The position numbers and the translations under genes were made by a program. From Treponema sp. (GTDB lineage: Bacteria; Spirochaetota; Spirochaetia; Treponematales; Treponemataceae), in NCBI GenBank assembly GCA_024693045.1, contig JAILLQ010000054.1, positions 1-61,033 of the forward strand: a stretch of 61,033 bases of DNA. The letters are read 5' to 3'. The notes under the pieces are model-generated. The model made no database searches and was not told the origin of the DNA. It worked only from the letters and a program-made list of their open reading frames with translations. Below, piece after piece: positions 53,840 through 61,033 of this stretch; the stretch's first letter is position 1, and each line of letters opens with the position of its first letter.

Positions 53840-53856
53840 TGCGAAAACTTATTCAA
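53828..53856 (-). promoter_or_regulatory. Sigma-70 promoter of glnN
   Basis: On the minus strand TTGAAT (53856-53851), 17 bp, TATAAA (53833-53828). The predicted start near 53821 puts the terminator hairpin in the leader. Confidence 0.65.
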
Positions 53857-53894
53857 GATAAATTCTCAACTTTTTTAATTTTTTTTTAAACTTA

Positions 53895-55376
53895 TTAATC
53901 ACTTTCTAATTTTGAAATCAAAGACAAAGGAGTACAAGCGTAATTTTCTTCAAATTCCTGACTTTTTCTTCCATGCATAAAAACCGAAGTTAAAGCTGCA
54001 TCTTTTGCAGAATAGCCCTGACTAAGAAGAGAAAGACATAAGCCAGCTAAAACATCACCACTTCCAGCTTTTGCCAAAGCCGGAGAGCCCTGGTCACACA
54101 CATATATTTTTCCATCTGTAAAAATATATGTAATAGCTCCTTTTGCAATAAGAGTAAGATGCGGATATTTTTCTGCAAAGAGACGACCATACTGCATTCG
54201 CTTTTCACAAGTTTCAGAAAGGGAAATATCTGCAATCCCTGTAAGACGAAGAAGTTGGTTCAGTTCCTTTGGATGAGGAGTAAGAATAATCCGACTATCT
54301 TCTTTTTCATTTAACTTTCTAAGTATTTCCTGCAAATTTTCTACATAGAAAAAATCTGCATCCAAAACAGCAGCAGGTTTTTCCATTTGAAAAATATAAT
54401 CAATATATTTTTTTACAGGTAATTTTCTGCCAAATCCACTTCCGAGTAAAAGAGCACTTGTCTTTTCTGGAAAATCTGTAGAAAGCATAAGTTCGGGGTT
54501 CATGAAGAAATTAACTTTTTCTTCCTGAGTAAGAAGACTTACAAGCCCAGCCCCAAAAGCAAGAGCAGCTGTAGCGGCAATCACAGCTGCACCAGGTTTT
54601 TCACCTGTAATAACAAGAGCATGGCCAAAGTTCCCTTTATGAACAGATTTTTTTTCCCTGTAAGGCAGGCGTATATCACATTCTTCAAGAAGAAAAGCTG
54701 TCGGCTGGCATAAACTTTCAAAAATAGCAGAAGAAATACCTAAATCTGCAAGAGAAATTTCCCCTCGAAAATCTTTTGCATCATCTGTGTAAAGGGCAGA
54801 TTTTAAAGCCCCCATAGTTACCGTATAATCAGCAGGAAAAGCTATTTTCTTTCCATCAGAATCATAAGTATGAATTACCCCTTCCCTGTCTATACCGCTC
54901 GGTATATCGCAGGCTATTTTTCTAGCATTTATTGATAAAGCCCACTGACAAATCTTCTTTGCTTCTGCAGAAAGTTCTCCGTGAAAACCACTTCCATAAA
55001 TGCAGTCTACTAAAACTGTACTTTTTCCAAGAATAAAAGAATCCAGCTTTTTTAAGATTTCTTCATCCCAGGAAAGAATTTTAACACCAATAGACTCTGC
55101 CATTTTTTTTTGAATCTGAGCTTCTGAAGTTTTGGGAAGAGCAAGGGATACAAGAAGGATATTTTTTATTTTTCCATAAAGTCGACGGCTCAATGCATAA
55201 CCGTCACCGCCATTATTTCCGCTTCCGCAAAAAATCAATAGATTTTCCGGCATTATTTGCAAGACAAGTTCTTCCATAGCACTTGCTGCGTTTTCCATCA
55301 TAATGCATTCAGGAAAGAAGAATTTTTCCCTGGCGATTTTTTCAGGAATACCAGAATCATAATAAATAGACTTCAT
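53895..55376 (-). CDS. nnr: Bifunctional NAD(P)H-hydrate epimerase / ADP-dependent dehydratase
   Basis: The 493-residue protein fuses the two NAD(P)HX repair enzymes. The N-terminal YjeF-type epimerase has LIFCGSGNNGGDGYALSRRL near 47 and VDCIYGSGFHG near 123. The C-terminal ribokinase-fold dehydratase has VHKGNFGHALVITGEKPGA near 243, ILTPHPKELNQLL near 365 and QGSPALAKAGSGDVLAGL near 430. It repairs damaged NADH and NADPH in the cytoplasm. An SD (aagga) is present. It ends 155 bp before glnN on the same strand. Confidence 0.95.
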   Translation of the reverse strand: MKSIYYDSGIPEKIAREKFFFPECIMMENAASAMEELVLQIMPENLLIFCGSGNNGGDGYALSRRLYGKIKNILLVSLALPKTSEAQIQKKMAESIGVKILSWDEEILKKLDSFILGKSTVLVDCIYGSGFHGELSAEAKKICQWALSINARKIACDIPSGIDREGVIHTYDSDGKKIAFPADYTVTMGALKSALYTDDAKDFRGEISLADLGISSAIFESLCQPTAFLLEECDIRLPYREKKSVHKGNFGHALVITGEKPGAAVIAATAALAFGAGLVSLLTQEEKVNFFMNPELMLSTDFPEKTSALLLGSGFGRKLPVKKYIDYIFQMEKPAAVLDADFFYVENLQEILRKLNEKEDSRIILTPHPKELNQLLRLTGIADISLSETCEKRMQYGRLFAEKYPHLTLIAKGAITYIFTDGKIYVCDQGSPALAKAGSGDVLAGLCLSLLSQGYSAKDAALTSVFMHGRKSQEFEENYACTPLSLISKLESD

Positions 55377-55421
55377 GTCCTTACTATATCACATTTTACT
55401 GGAAATCTGACAAAAATAGGT

Positions 55422-55427
55422 TAAAAT
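55422..55427 (+). promoter_or_regulatory. -10-like element six bases before the membrane protein ATG
   Basis: TAAAAT ends 6 nt before ATG 55434 and no SD is present. No good -35 is seen, so this is the weakest of the leaderless set. Confidence 0.35.
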
Positions 55428-55433
55428 TAAGTT

Positions 55434-56093
55434 ATGAAGACAGATCCAACAAAAGAAATCATTCGTGAAATTATACGAACTTATCAGGACCGTATTTTAG
55501 GTTTAACATTTATCGTTCTTATTCCATCTGCTATTCTTTTAGGCCTTCCAACCAGTCAATATACAATTCCAAGCTGGTGGCATTCGGTTTCACAAACTTA
55601 CTATGCAGCAGACAGTGCTGTTATGACCGGAATGCTGTGTATATGTGGGATAATGTTTATCACTCATCGTTCAAGCAAATTGTTTGAACGGGTTATGTTT
55701 GTGATAGCAGGAATTGCAACCTTGGGAGTTGTAGCTTGTCCCCACGGAGAAGAATATTTTGAAAGAGTAGGATTATTTCATCTGCAAAACACAACCAGTG
55801 GAATTTTTCATATTATTTTTGCATCAATAATGTTTCTTGCTTTTGGAATTTTAAGTTTTTTCAATTTTCCAGAAACCGCAGAAGAGCTTAGAAACTCAAA
55901 ACACGGAAGACAGAGAAACAGGATTTATAGAATAAATGGAATTATTATTTTTATCGCTTGTATCTTAATGGCGCTAAGACAACTTTACCCTACTTACGAT
56001 TGGATTGGAATAATAGTCGAATTCTTCATATTTACCCCATTTGGGATAAATATGATGATAAAGGCAAATATGTTCAAAACCCTTAAAGATTAA
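55434..56093 (+). CDS. Integral membrane protein, function unknown
   Basis: The 219-residue protein has about six membrane segments, with conserved-looking WWHSVSQTYYAADSAVMTG near 43 and CPHGEEYFERVG near 102, both likely facing outward. A polar loop (RNSKHGRQRNRIYRIN) lies before the last pair. It recalls DUF998-type membrane proteins, but I cannot assign it. The gene overlaps the convergent uppP gene by 4 nt at its end. Confidence 0.7.
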   Translation: MKTDPTKEIIREIIRTYQDRILGLTFIVLIPSAILLGLPTSQYTIPSWWHSVSQTYYAADSAVMTGMLCICGIMFITHRSSKLFERVMFVIAGIATLGVVACPHGEEYFERVGLFHLQNTTSGIFHIIFASIMFLAFGILSFFNFPETAEELRNSKHGRQRNRIYRINGIIIFIACILMALRQLYPTYDWIGIIVEFFIFTPFGINMMIKANMFKTLKD

Positions 56094-56947
56094 AAGAAAA
56101 TCAATCCTAAAATTCCAAGAGGAATTAAATAGCAGGCAAACCATTCAAGTTTTCCTTTACGGATGAGTTTCATCAATAAAGAAAGTGAAATGTATCCCCA
56201 GGCAAATGAGGCGGCACAACCTGCTATTATCGGAGCGGCACCCACACTACTTCCTACCTGACCTATATCTTTAAGTTCAAGTACAAAAGCACCTAGAATT
56301 GCTGGAATGGAAACTATAAATGAATATTCACCAGCTGCAGCACGATTTACTCCACAAAGCTGGCTACCTGCAATAGTTGAACCCGAACGGCTGATACCAG
56401 GAAGGGTTCCAACGCCCTGCATAAGACCGATAAAAAGAGCCTGTAAAGGTGAAATGCCTTTTTTCTGGGCAGCAAGTTTTGCTTCTGAAGCAGGCCTTTT
56501 TTCTACAATTGAAGAATAAATCAAAAGACAAGCTGTAAGAATAAAACCAGCACATGTTACTTTAATAGAAATTGTTCCGTCTTCAATCAATTTACTTGTT
56601 ACAACTCCTATTACACCTGTAACAAAAGTACTCAAAATTACAGCGATGATAGTTCTACGACCGCGTTCTTCTGTACCCGAAATCAAATCTTCTGCATCTT
56701 CTGCTTCAAGTCTTTCTTTTCTGCCTATCCAGCGGAAAAGAATTTTAAATAGATTCCAAATCTTTTTTCGAAAATACAAAAGAACTGCAAGTAAGGTTGC
56801 AATATGCAAAAATACATCAAAAAGAATAGGCACATCCGAAAGGCCAAAAAGATGTTTTACCACTTCCAAGTGACCAGAAGATGAAATTGGTAAGAATTCT
56901 GCAATTCCCTGAATAATTCCAAGAATAATACCCTGAAATACTGACAT
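56090..56947 (-). CDS. uppP: Undecaprenyl-diphosphatase
   Basis: The 285-residue membrane enzyme recycles undecaprenyl diphosphate for cell-wall synthesis and gives bacitracin tolerance. Motif 1 reads IIQGIAEFLPISSSGHLEVV near 12 and motif 2 QGVGTLPGISRSGSTI near 176; both carry the catalytic Glu, Ser and Arg. It has about eight membrane segments. The loop near 75-100 is longer and charged. An SD (gagg) is present, and it lies 10 nt after the TIGR03545-like gene. Confidence 0.95.
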   Translation of the reverse strand: MSVFQGIILGIIQGIAEFLPISSSGHLEVVKHLFGLSDVPILFDVFLHIATLLAVLLYFRKKIWNLFKILFRWIGRKERLEAEDAEDLISGTEERGRRTIIAVILSTFVTGVIGVVTSKLIEDGTISIKVTCAGFILTACLLIYSSIVEKRPASEAKLAAQKKGISPLQALFIGLMQGVGTLPGISRSGSTIAGSQLCGVNRAAAGEYSFIVSIPAILGAFVLELKDIGQVGSSVGAAPIIAGCAASFAWGYISLSLLMKLIRKGKLEWFACYLIPLGILGLIFF

Positions 56948-56957
56948 AAAAACCTCG

Positions 56958-59141
56958 TTAGAATAGTTTATTTAATAATTTATTTGCGGCATCCTGAGCT
57001 GCAGAAGCACCGCTTTTTGCTGCAAGTTCTTTTTTCTTCTGGTTAAGGATTTTTTCCAAATTGTTTACAGAAGAAAGTTCCTTATTAAGAGAAGACTGAA
57101 TACCTGCGAATTCACTGATTGAAGATGTTACCACACTGTTCTTTTCTTTAAGCAGAGCAGAAACCTCTTTTTTTGCGTCATCAGCAATTGAATCTAATTC
57201 TGATGAAAGTGCTTTTGAAATTGGAGCAAGCATTTGATTTGAAAGCTTATCCAAATTTGTAATTTTTAGTGAAAAACCTTCAGAATCTGAAGAAAGTGTA
57301 AATCCAAGGGTAAGGTTTGAAATCTCCTGTAGAGACTTGTTGTATAGTTTAGACAGTTTTTCCGGAGAAAAATCCATTCCTGAAATCTCTTTAACTCTTA
57401 AATCCATTGTTCCACCGATAGTAAAACTACCATCGTCATCTGCAGTCATAGAAGCAGAAATCAAGGAATCGGAATTAAGTGTAAATACTTCAGCATCGGC
57501 CTGTACTGGAAAACCCTTGCCCGAATATTTTGCCAAAATTAAATTCGCCTGAGAATCTGAGCGGGCGTCAACTGTAGCAGAAAGTTTATTCCAGCTTCCA
57601 CCTGCTTTAAATGAGGCGTTCACACTAGACGCTTTACCTCGCATATTCTGATCACTGGAAATTTCATTTGCACTTGCTTCAAACAAAAGCTTGTCTGTCT
57701 TGTATTCATATCCACTTGCCTTGACATTTTCAATTAAGAAACGAGGAACATTATCCTTTCTGTAGAAAATATCTCGACCAGAAGAACGCTTGTGAGACTT
57801 TTTAACTTTTTTTGACTTGGCAGACTTTTCTTCTTTAGGTTCATTCTGCTTTTCAGCTTTATTTGCCTTTGCTGCACTCTTGTCGGAGCCTTTTGCATTC
57901 ATAGCGGCATTTAAAGCCATATTTGCATAAGGGTAATATTTACCGGCAGCTGAATACAAAACAGAATTTAAGGCGTCGTTCATAACGCCCTTCAAGCCAG
58001 TTGGTGAAAAAGTTTTTTTCATCTCTGATATTTTAGAATCAAGAAGAAGTGTATCGCTTTTTATAGCCGCCTGAATCTGGCTAGAATAATCTTTTATGGC
58101 AGCTGCATCAGAAGTCATAGAGGATGTAGTTTCATTAATTTTTGATTTAACAGAATCTGTTTCCTTATAAATCTGAGCTATTTTTTCCAAAGTTGAAGCT
58201 ATCTTTACAGGGTCATTTACCTTGGACCAGTCTGTATTCGCAATAGCATTTACATTGTCTGTAATTTTTGAAACAGAGTCATGATACTCAGCAGGAAGAT
58301 TTTTCCATTTTTCAACTTTAGAAGTTACATCCGCTGAAATCGATTCAGCAAGTTTTGGTGATTTTAATTCATCTTGAATGCCGGAAAGCATTGTCTGCGG
58401 ATCATAAGATTTAAACATTTCCTGAAGAGCTTTTGCCGCATTCTTTGAATACTGTCTGGAATTCTTTTCCACTTCTTTTTCTGCTTTTTTTACTTCTCCC
58501 GAAGAAGCTGCAAAAACGAGTTCTCCAGAAGTTTTTCTTTCTGTAGCAAGAGCCACTCCGCTTATTTCCATGTTTTCGGCGTGAAACTTACCCTTTAACA
58601 AATCGACAAAATCAAAATCCATGTGAATTTTATCAATTTCAAAAAGGTTTCTCATTGGTGAATCTTTATCAGCCTGAGCAAGAGAATCTATTTCAAGAGA
58701 AGCGCTTAAAAGTCTTAAATCAACTTTTTCAATGTCTGTTTTTGCAAGGAAGATTTTCTGCATTGAAGAAGTTATTACACTTTTTACAATTGCATTCTTA
58801 AAAAGGAGTGTAAATAAAAGCAAGGCACATACAAAAACAAGGGTTGCCATCAGAGGAATCAGTTTTACAGAGGATTTCTGAGCCTTAATTGCCTTTGCAA
58901 CAGTCTTTGCACGAGCAAAATCACTTTTTTCTAGTGAAGAAGAAATATCTATATGCAGAACTTTATTTCCTTTTTTGTCTTTTCCTTCAATAAAAAGTGA
59001 TTTAATCAATTTTTTATCTGTATCTATGTATATTTTTTTCAGAATCTTTTTTTCGAATAGTTCCGGGCTGTATTCCTTTTTTAAAATTTTCGGAAGTTTT
59101 TTTGCAGGAACTTTTTTTATTGTCTTAGTTTTTTTTGCCAT
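56958..59141 (-). CDS. TIGR03545-like membrane-anchored protein
   Basis: The 727-residue protein has a basic cytoplasmic N-terminus (KKTKTIKKVPAKKLPKILKK), a membrane segment near 98-117, then a long extracytoplasmic part. Early strands (KVDLRLLSASLEIDSLAQA, MRNLFEIDKIHMDFDFVDLL) recall the AsmA/lipid-transfer type. A coiled-coil middle and repeated beta strands follow (SSVNASFKAGGSWNKLSATV). Its neighbour is the TIGR03546-like protein, the usual pairing. Function unknown; lipid transport is a guess from the fold type. Confidence 0.72.
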   Translation of the reverse strand: MAKKTKTIKKVPAKKLPKILKKEYSPELFEKKILKKIYIDTDKKLIKSLFIEGKDKKGNKVLHIDISSSLEKSDFARAKTVAKAIKAQKSSVKLIPLMATLVFVCALLLFTLLFKNAIVKSVITSSMQKIFLAKTDIEKVDLRLLSASLEIDSLAQADKDSPMRNLFEIDKIHMDFDFVDLLKGKFHAENMEISGVALATERKTSGELVFAASSGEVKKAEKEVEKNSRQYSKNAAKALQEMFKSYDPQTMLSGIQDELKSPKLAESISADVTSKVEKWKNLPAEYHDSVSKITDNVNAIANTDWSKVNDPVKIASTLEKIAQIYKETDSVKSKINETTSSMTSDAAAIKDYSSQIQAAIKSDTLLLDSKISEMKKTFSPTGLKGVMNDALNSVLYSAAGKYYPYANMALNAAMNAKGSDKSAAKANKAEKQNEPKEEKSAKSKKVKKSHKRSSGRDIFYRKDNVPRFLIENVKASGYEYKTDKLLFEASANEISSDQNMRGKASSVNASFKAGGSWNKLSATVDARSDSQANLILAKYSGKGFPVQADAEVFTLNSDSLISASMTADDDGSFTIGGTMDLRVKEISGMDFSPEKLSKLYNKSLQEISNLTLGFTLSSDSEGFSLKITNLDKLSNQMLAPISKALSSELDSIADDAKKEVSALLKEKNSVVTSSISEFAGIQSSLNKELSSVNNLEKILNQKKKELAAKSGASAAQDAANKLLNKLF

Positions 59142-59150
59142 AAACTTCTC

Positions 59151-59666
59151 CTATTTTGAACCTGATACTTTTTTTACTATTTTTTCTACAAGTGGAATTT
59201 TATAAACTGCTTTTACAAATTTTGAATTTACAAAAGCTGGTGCAAGTGTTTTTCGCCAGAATTTTACAAAAAAACATATCAGAAAGAAAAGCGGAATATA
59301 GCATAAAAGTCCAAAAATAAAAGAACCGCAAACGACTGTATTGTTAAACTTTGTAAAGCCTACCAAAGGTAAATCCAGAAGGAAGGCATAGAAGTTTTCC
59401 AAAGGGGCAAAAGTTAAAACTGCGTAACCAATACTATCAAATAAAGAATCAAACATAAAAGCGAACAGGGAACCCAGCAAAATCATGATTCCGTAGCCGC
59501 ACTTATTTATTCTTACAAAGGCAAAAAAGAATAATAAAATGAACCAAAAAATATTATTCTTTGGCATAAAACCCAAGATTAGCCCAATGCAGAAAGAATT
59601 AGCAATCTGGGAAGGCTTTGAGTTTGAATTCAAAAATTTGAAAAAACTTACAATATAACTGAGCAT
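59151..59666 (-). CDS. TIGR03546-like (DUF2062-type) membrane protein
   Basis: ATG 59666 has ggagg 5 nt before it and gives 171 residues; the longer frame from 59696 is unsupported. The N-terminus (SNSKPSQIANSFCIGLILGF) is the DUF2062-like signature, followed by about four membrane segments and a basic C-terminus. It is encoded 9 nt from the TIGR03545-like gene, and the two are a known pair of unknown function. Confidence 0.75.
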   Translation of the reverse strand: MLSYIVSFFKFLNSNSKPSQIANSFCIGLILGFMPKNNIFWFILLFFFAFVRINKCGYGIMILLGSLFAFMFDSLFDSIGYAVLTFAPLENFYAFLLDLPLVGFTKFNNTVVCGSFIFGLLCYIPLFFLICFFVKFWRKTLAPAFVNSKFVKAVYKIPLVEKIVKKVSGSK

Positions 59667-59763
59667 TTTTCCTCCGTATTTTCTATATTCTATCATTTAT
59701 TTTTTTGCGTAGCGATAAGAAAAGTTCATTTCTCAAGTTTTTTACATATGATTTATTTCGTGT

Positions 59764-59769
59764 TATAAT
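59764..59769 (+). promoter_or_regulatory. Extended -10 six bases before a small ORF
   Basis: TGT-TATAAT ends 6 nt before ATG 59776. It may instead drive the anti-sigma kinase gene further down. Confidence 0.5.
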
Positions 59770-59775
59770 TATTTT

Positions 59776-59868
59776 ATGGCGAAAGTTACCAGGAAATTAT
59801 TTCCTTCTGTTTCAATTCTTTCTTCAAGACTTGTTCTTACTAATTATTTTTCTAAAAAGGTTTATTAG
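59776..59868 (+). CDS. Possible leaderless small ORF (30 residues)
   Basis: The frame begins MAKVTRKLFPSVSILSSRL and ends at TAG 59866. It is basic and hydrophobic, has no SD, and stands 6 nt after a perfect extended -10. It may be a small protein, a leader peptide for the kinase gene, or chance. The rest of the 208-bp spacer holds nothing I can name. Confidence 0.3.
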   Translation: MAKVTRKLFPSVSILSSRLVLTNYFSKKVY

Positions 59869-59904
59869 AAAGGCCATGCTTATTACCTTAAATGGAGGGA
59901 AAAT

Positions 59905-60303
59905 ATGAAAACCTTTGATGCCGACGATAAAAATCTGCCAGACGTTATAGAATATATTAAATCTCCTCTTAAGGAAGAACTTTCACTTGCTTTACAAAAC
60001 AAAATAGAGCTTGCTGTCGAAGAAATATTTGTAAACATAGCTCATTACGCCTACGAAGGAAAAAATGGGCAAGTAAAAGTAACAACAAAAGTGCTTGAAA
60101 ATCCCAAGAGATTATGTATCGAATTCATAGACGATGGAATACAATTCAATCCTCTGGAAAAACCCGATCCTAATATAAGCCTAAAAGCCGAAGACCGTGA
60201 AATAGGAGGCTTAGGCATTTTCTTAACCAAAAAGTTTATGGATAAGATTGAATACAGATACGAAAATGGAAATAATATTCTTACGATAGAAAAGAATTTG
60301 TAA
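59905..60303 (+). CDS. Anti-sigma factor kinase (RsbW/SpoIIAB-like HATPase)
   Basis: The 132-residue protein has the compact HATPase fold of the RsbW family: NKIELAVEEIFVNIAHYAY near 31 (N box), IEFIDDGIQFNPLEKPDP near 73 (G1) and IGGLGIFLTKKFMDKIEY near 100 (G2). It would phosphorylate a STAS antagonist or bind a sigma factor. A strong SD (ggaggg) precedes the ATG. The STAS gene lies tail-to-tail, one base apart. Confidence 0.88.
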   Translation: MKTFDADDKNLPDVIEYIKSPLKEELSLALQNKIELAVEEIFVNIAHYAYEGKNGQVKVTTKVLENPKRLCIEFIDDGIQFNPLEKPDPNISLKAEDREIGGLGIFLTKKFMDKIEYRYENGNNILTIEKNL

Positions 60304-60304
60304 A

Positions 60305-60610
60305 TTAGTTTACTATGTTAAGCATGGTATCTAGGCCTGTGGCGGAAAAAACCTGCAAACAAAAGCTAGAGGGGTTACGAATAGAAAAAGTACCTTCCAA
60401 TGAAGTCATAATTTTATGAGCCAGCACAATAACTCTTATTCCTGAACTAGAGATATAATTAACTCTTGATAGATCCATTATTATTTTTCTATTCTCTTTA
60501 GAAACTTCTTTTACAATTTCTTCCAATTGTGGAGCGGTTTGAGTATCTAATCGACCTTCAACATTAAGTTCTATGCTTCTTGTTTCATTTCTAGTTTGAG
60601 TGACTTTCAT
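60305..60610 (-). CDS. Anti-sigma factor antagonist (STAS domain)
   Basis: ATG 60610 has gaagga 6 nt before it and gives 101 residues; ATG 60628 is an upstream alternative. The STAS core is seen in ELNVEGRLDTQTAPQLEEIV, then IIMDLSRVNYISSSGIRVIV; the Ser of YISSSG is the usual phosphorylation site. Such proteins free a sigma factor when dephosphorylated. It faces its likely kinase (59905) with a one-base gap. A TGTATAAT element lies about 40 nt upstream. Confidence 0.9.
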   Translation of the reverse strand: MKVTQTRNETRSIELNVEGRLDTQTAPQLEEIVKEVSKENRKIIMDLSRVNYISSSGIRVIVLAHKIMTSLEGTFSIRNPSSFCLQVFSATGLDTMLNIVN

Positions 60611-60675
60611 ATCAAATCCTTCTTTCATTTTCTGATACTATAATTTATTATACAGGACTTTTAGAAAATATGGTA

Positions 60676-60875
60676 TAATTTTTATCATTTTAGTTTGAAA
60701 CGCTTCGCTTTTCAAACTATTATTCTCGCCATCCTGGCTCGCCGCTAACGCGGTGTTTTTATAGGTGGCATGATAAAAATTACTTCCTTGTAATTTTTAT
60801 CATTTTAGTTTGAATCGCTTCGCTTCTCAAACTATCATTCTCGCCATCCTGGCTCGCCGCTAACGCGGTGTTTTT
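60676..60875. repeat. Two direct repeats (about 86 bp, period 115) with a hairpin spacer
   Basis: 60676-60761 and 60791-60876 agree at nearly all positions. Each has a dyad agtttga/tcaaact around cgcttcgc, and ccgctaacgcgg. The spacer holds the perfect 12-bp inverted repeat gataaaaattac / gtaatttttatc (60772-60801). An extended -10 TGGTATAAT overlaps the first copy. It looks like a non-autonomous intergenic repeat family; gctaacgc also occurs near 5920 and 5987. Confidence 0.85.
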
Positions 60876-61033
60876 TAAGGAGGAAATATGAAAACTTGTT
60901 GCAATATATTATGGCATCGCACCAATTTACACATTCAACTGGGCGATTCGGACCTTTTAGTTTAGAAGGATTTGTTTTCATTACAAATTCGTACTGGTCT
61001 TGAGTAATAGGTGCATTAGAAATCTTAAAGGGA
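60835..61033 (-). pseudogene. Formylglycine-generating enzyme (SUMF1) family fragment, truncated by a repeat
   Basis: The minus frame enters at the window edge and reads ISNAPITQDQYEFVMKTNP, then SKLKGPNRPVECVNWCDAI and IYCNKFS, the start of an FGE/SUMF1 domain (usual form VTQEQYEAVMGTNPS then NLPVENVSWYDAIEYCN). After NKFS it runs into the repeat and stops at TGA 60835-60837 after about 20 unrelated residues. The conserved catalytic C-terminal half is absent, so the gene is broken here, though the upstream part is not visible. SUMF1-like genes are often multicopy in treponemes. Confidence 0.75.

Noticed and set aside
53752..53856. Full two-hairpin ANTAR motif at glnN
   Set aside because: Only one hexaloop hairpin fits; the inner loop UUAUUC of the terminator does not have A1/G4, so I do not call a complete ANTAR site.
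60889..60966. 25-residue ORF with a strong SD (aaggagg)
   Set aside because: It is antisense to the clear SUMF1-family frame; the SD is part of the antisense coding sequence.

Overview
The window reads as part of a chromosome of a host-associated Treponema-like spirochaete. The evidence is an AT-rich sequence, lipoproteins with loose lipoboxes (FSSC, FLFSC, LSAC), an archaeal/eukaryotic-type PheRS alpha subunit (typical of spirochaetes), FlgM, a bactofilin/M23 pair, paired TIGR03545/TIGR03546-like proteins, a type III glutamine synthetase, and a MurA with Asp in place of the fosfomycin-target Cys. A starch-binding GH13 lipoprotein at the left edge fits a gut or rumen carbohydrate fermenter. 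I cannot fix the species.

Layout. 1-1898: 5' part of a GH13 amylase-like lipoprotein (minus). 2061-2544: DUF4160/DUF2442 pair. 2547-5813: ABC-F ATPase and an SH3-like lipoprotein. 5996-7372: Rpn-type PD-(D/E)XK nuclease gene and a tandem, internally deleted second copy. 7367-7778: repeat-rich spacer. 7779-19523: one 3914-residue Ig-like repeat lipoprotein. 19664-26268: PfkB kinase, a tRNA with CAU anticodon, GlmS, HDOD regulator, SpoU methylase, FlgM, RsmI. 26389-31021: PilZ-like protein, methyltransferase, then a minus-strand M23 peptidase-bactofilin-YaaR-RicT cluster. 31286-39118: plus-strand run TatD, Dus, spirochaetal protein, GGDEF protein, rhomboid, two small exported proteins, PheS. 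39324-43763: DUF1653, tautomerase, ArsC-like, MurA, PepT, RsmE and a small protein. 43841-49398: orphan substrate-binding lipoprotein, Cache/PAS/GGDEF protein, PurD, a broken small gene and an exported protein. 49652-55376: nitrogen block (Amt-PII fusion, glutamine synthetase III) plus Nnr. 55434-61033: membrane protein, UppP, TIGR03545/03546-like pair, anti-sigma kinase and STAS antagonist, then two direct repeats abutting a truncated formylglycine-enzyme-family gene.

Most notable points: (i) the Rpn gene has a strong internal Shine-Dalgarno and ATG that would make a 64-residue C-terminal protein, as in RpnL/RpnS toxin-antitoxin phage defence; a tandem copy has lost the nuclease half but kept this internal cistron. 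(ii) Both nitrogen genes (glnN and amt-PII) have a strong intrinsic terminator just before the RBS, overlapped by a short alternative hairpin with a six-base A..G loop. (iii) At least nine genes lack a Shine-Dalgarno and have a -10-like hexamer 5-7 nt before the start codon, which suggests leaderless mRNAs. (iv) The 3' end of pheS is duplicated downstream with only synonymous differences. All functional statements are read from sequence and memory of families; no searches were run.
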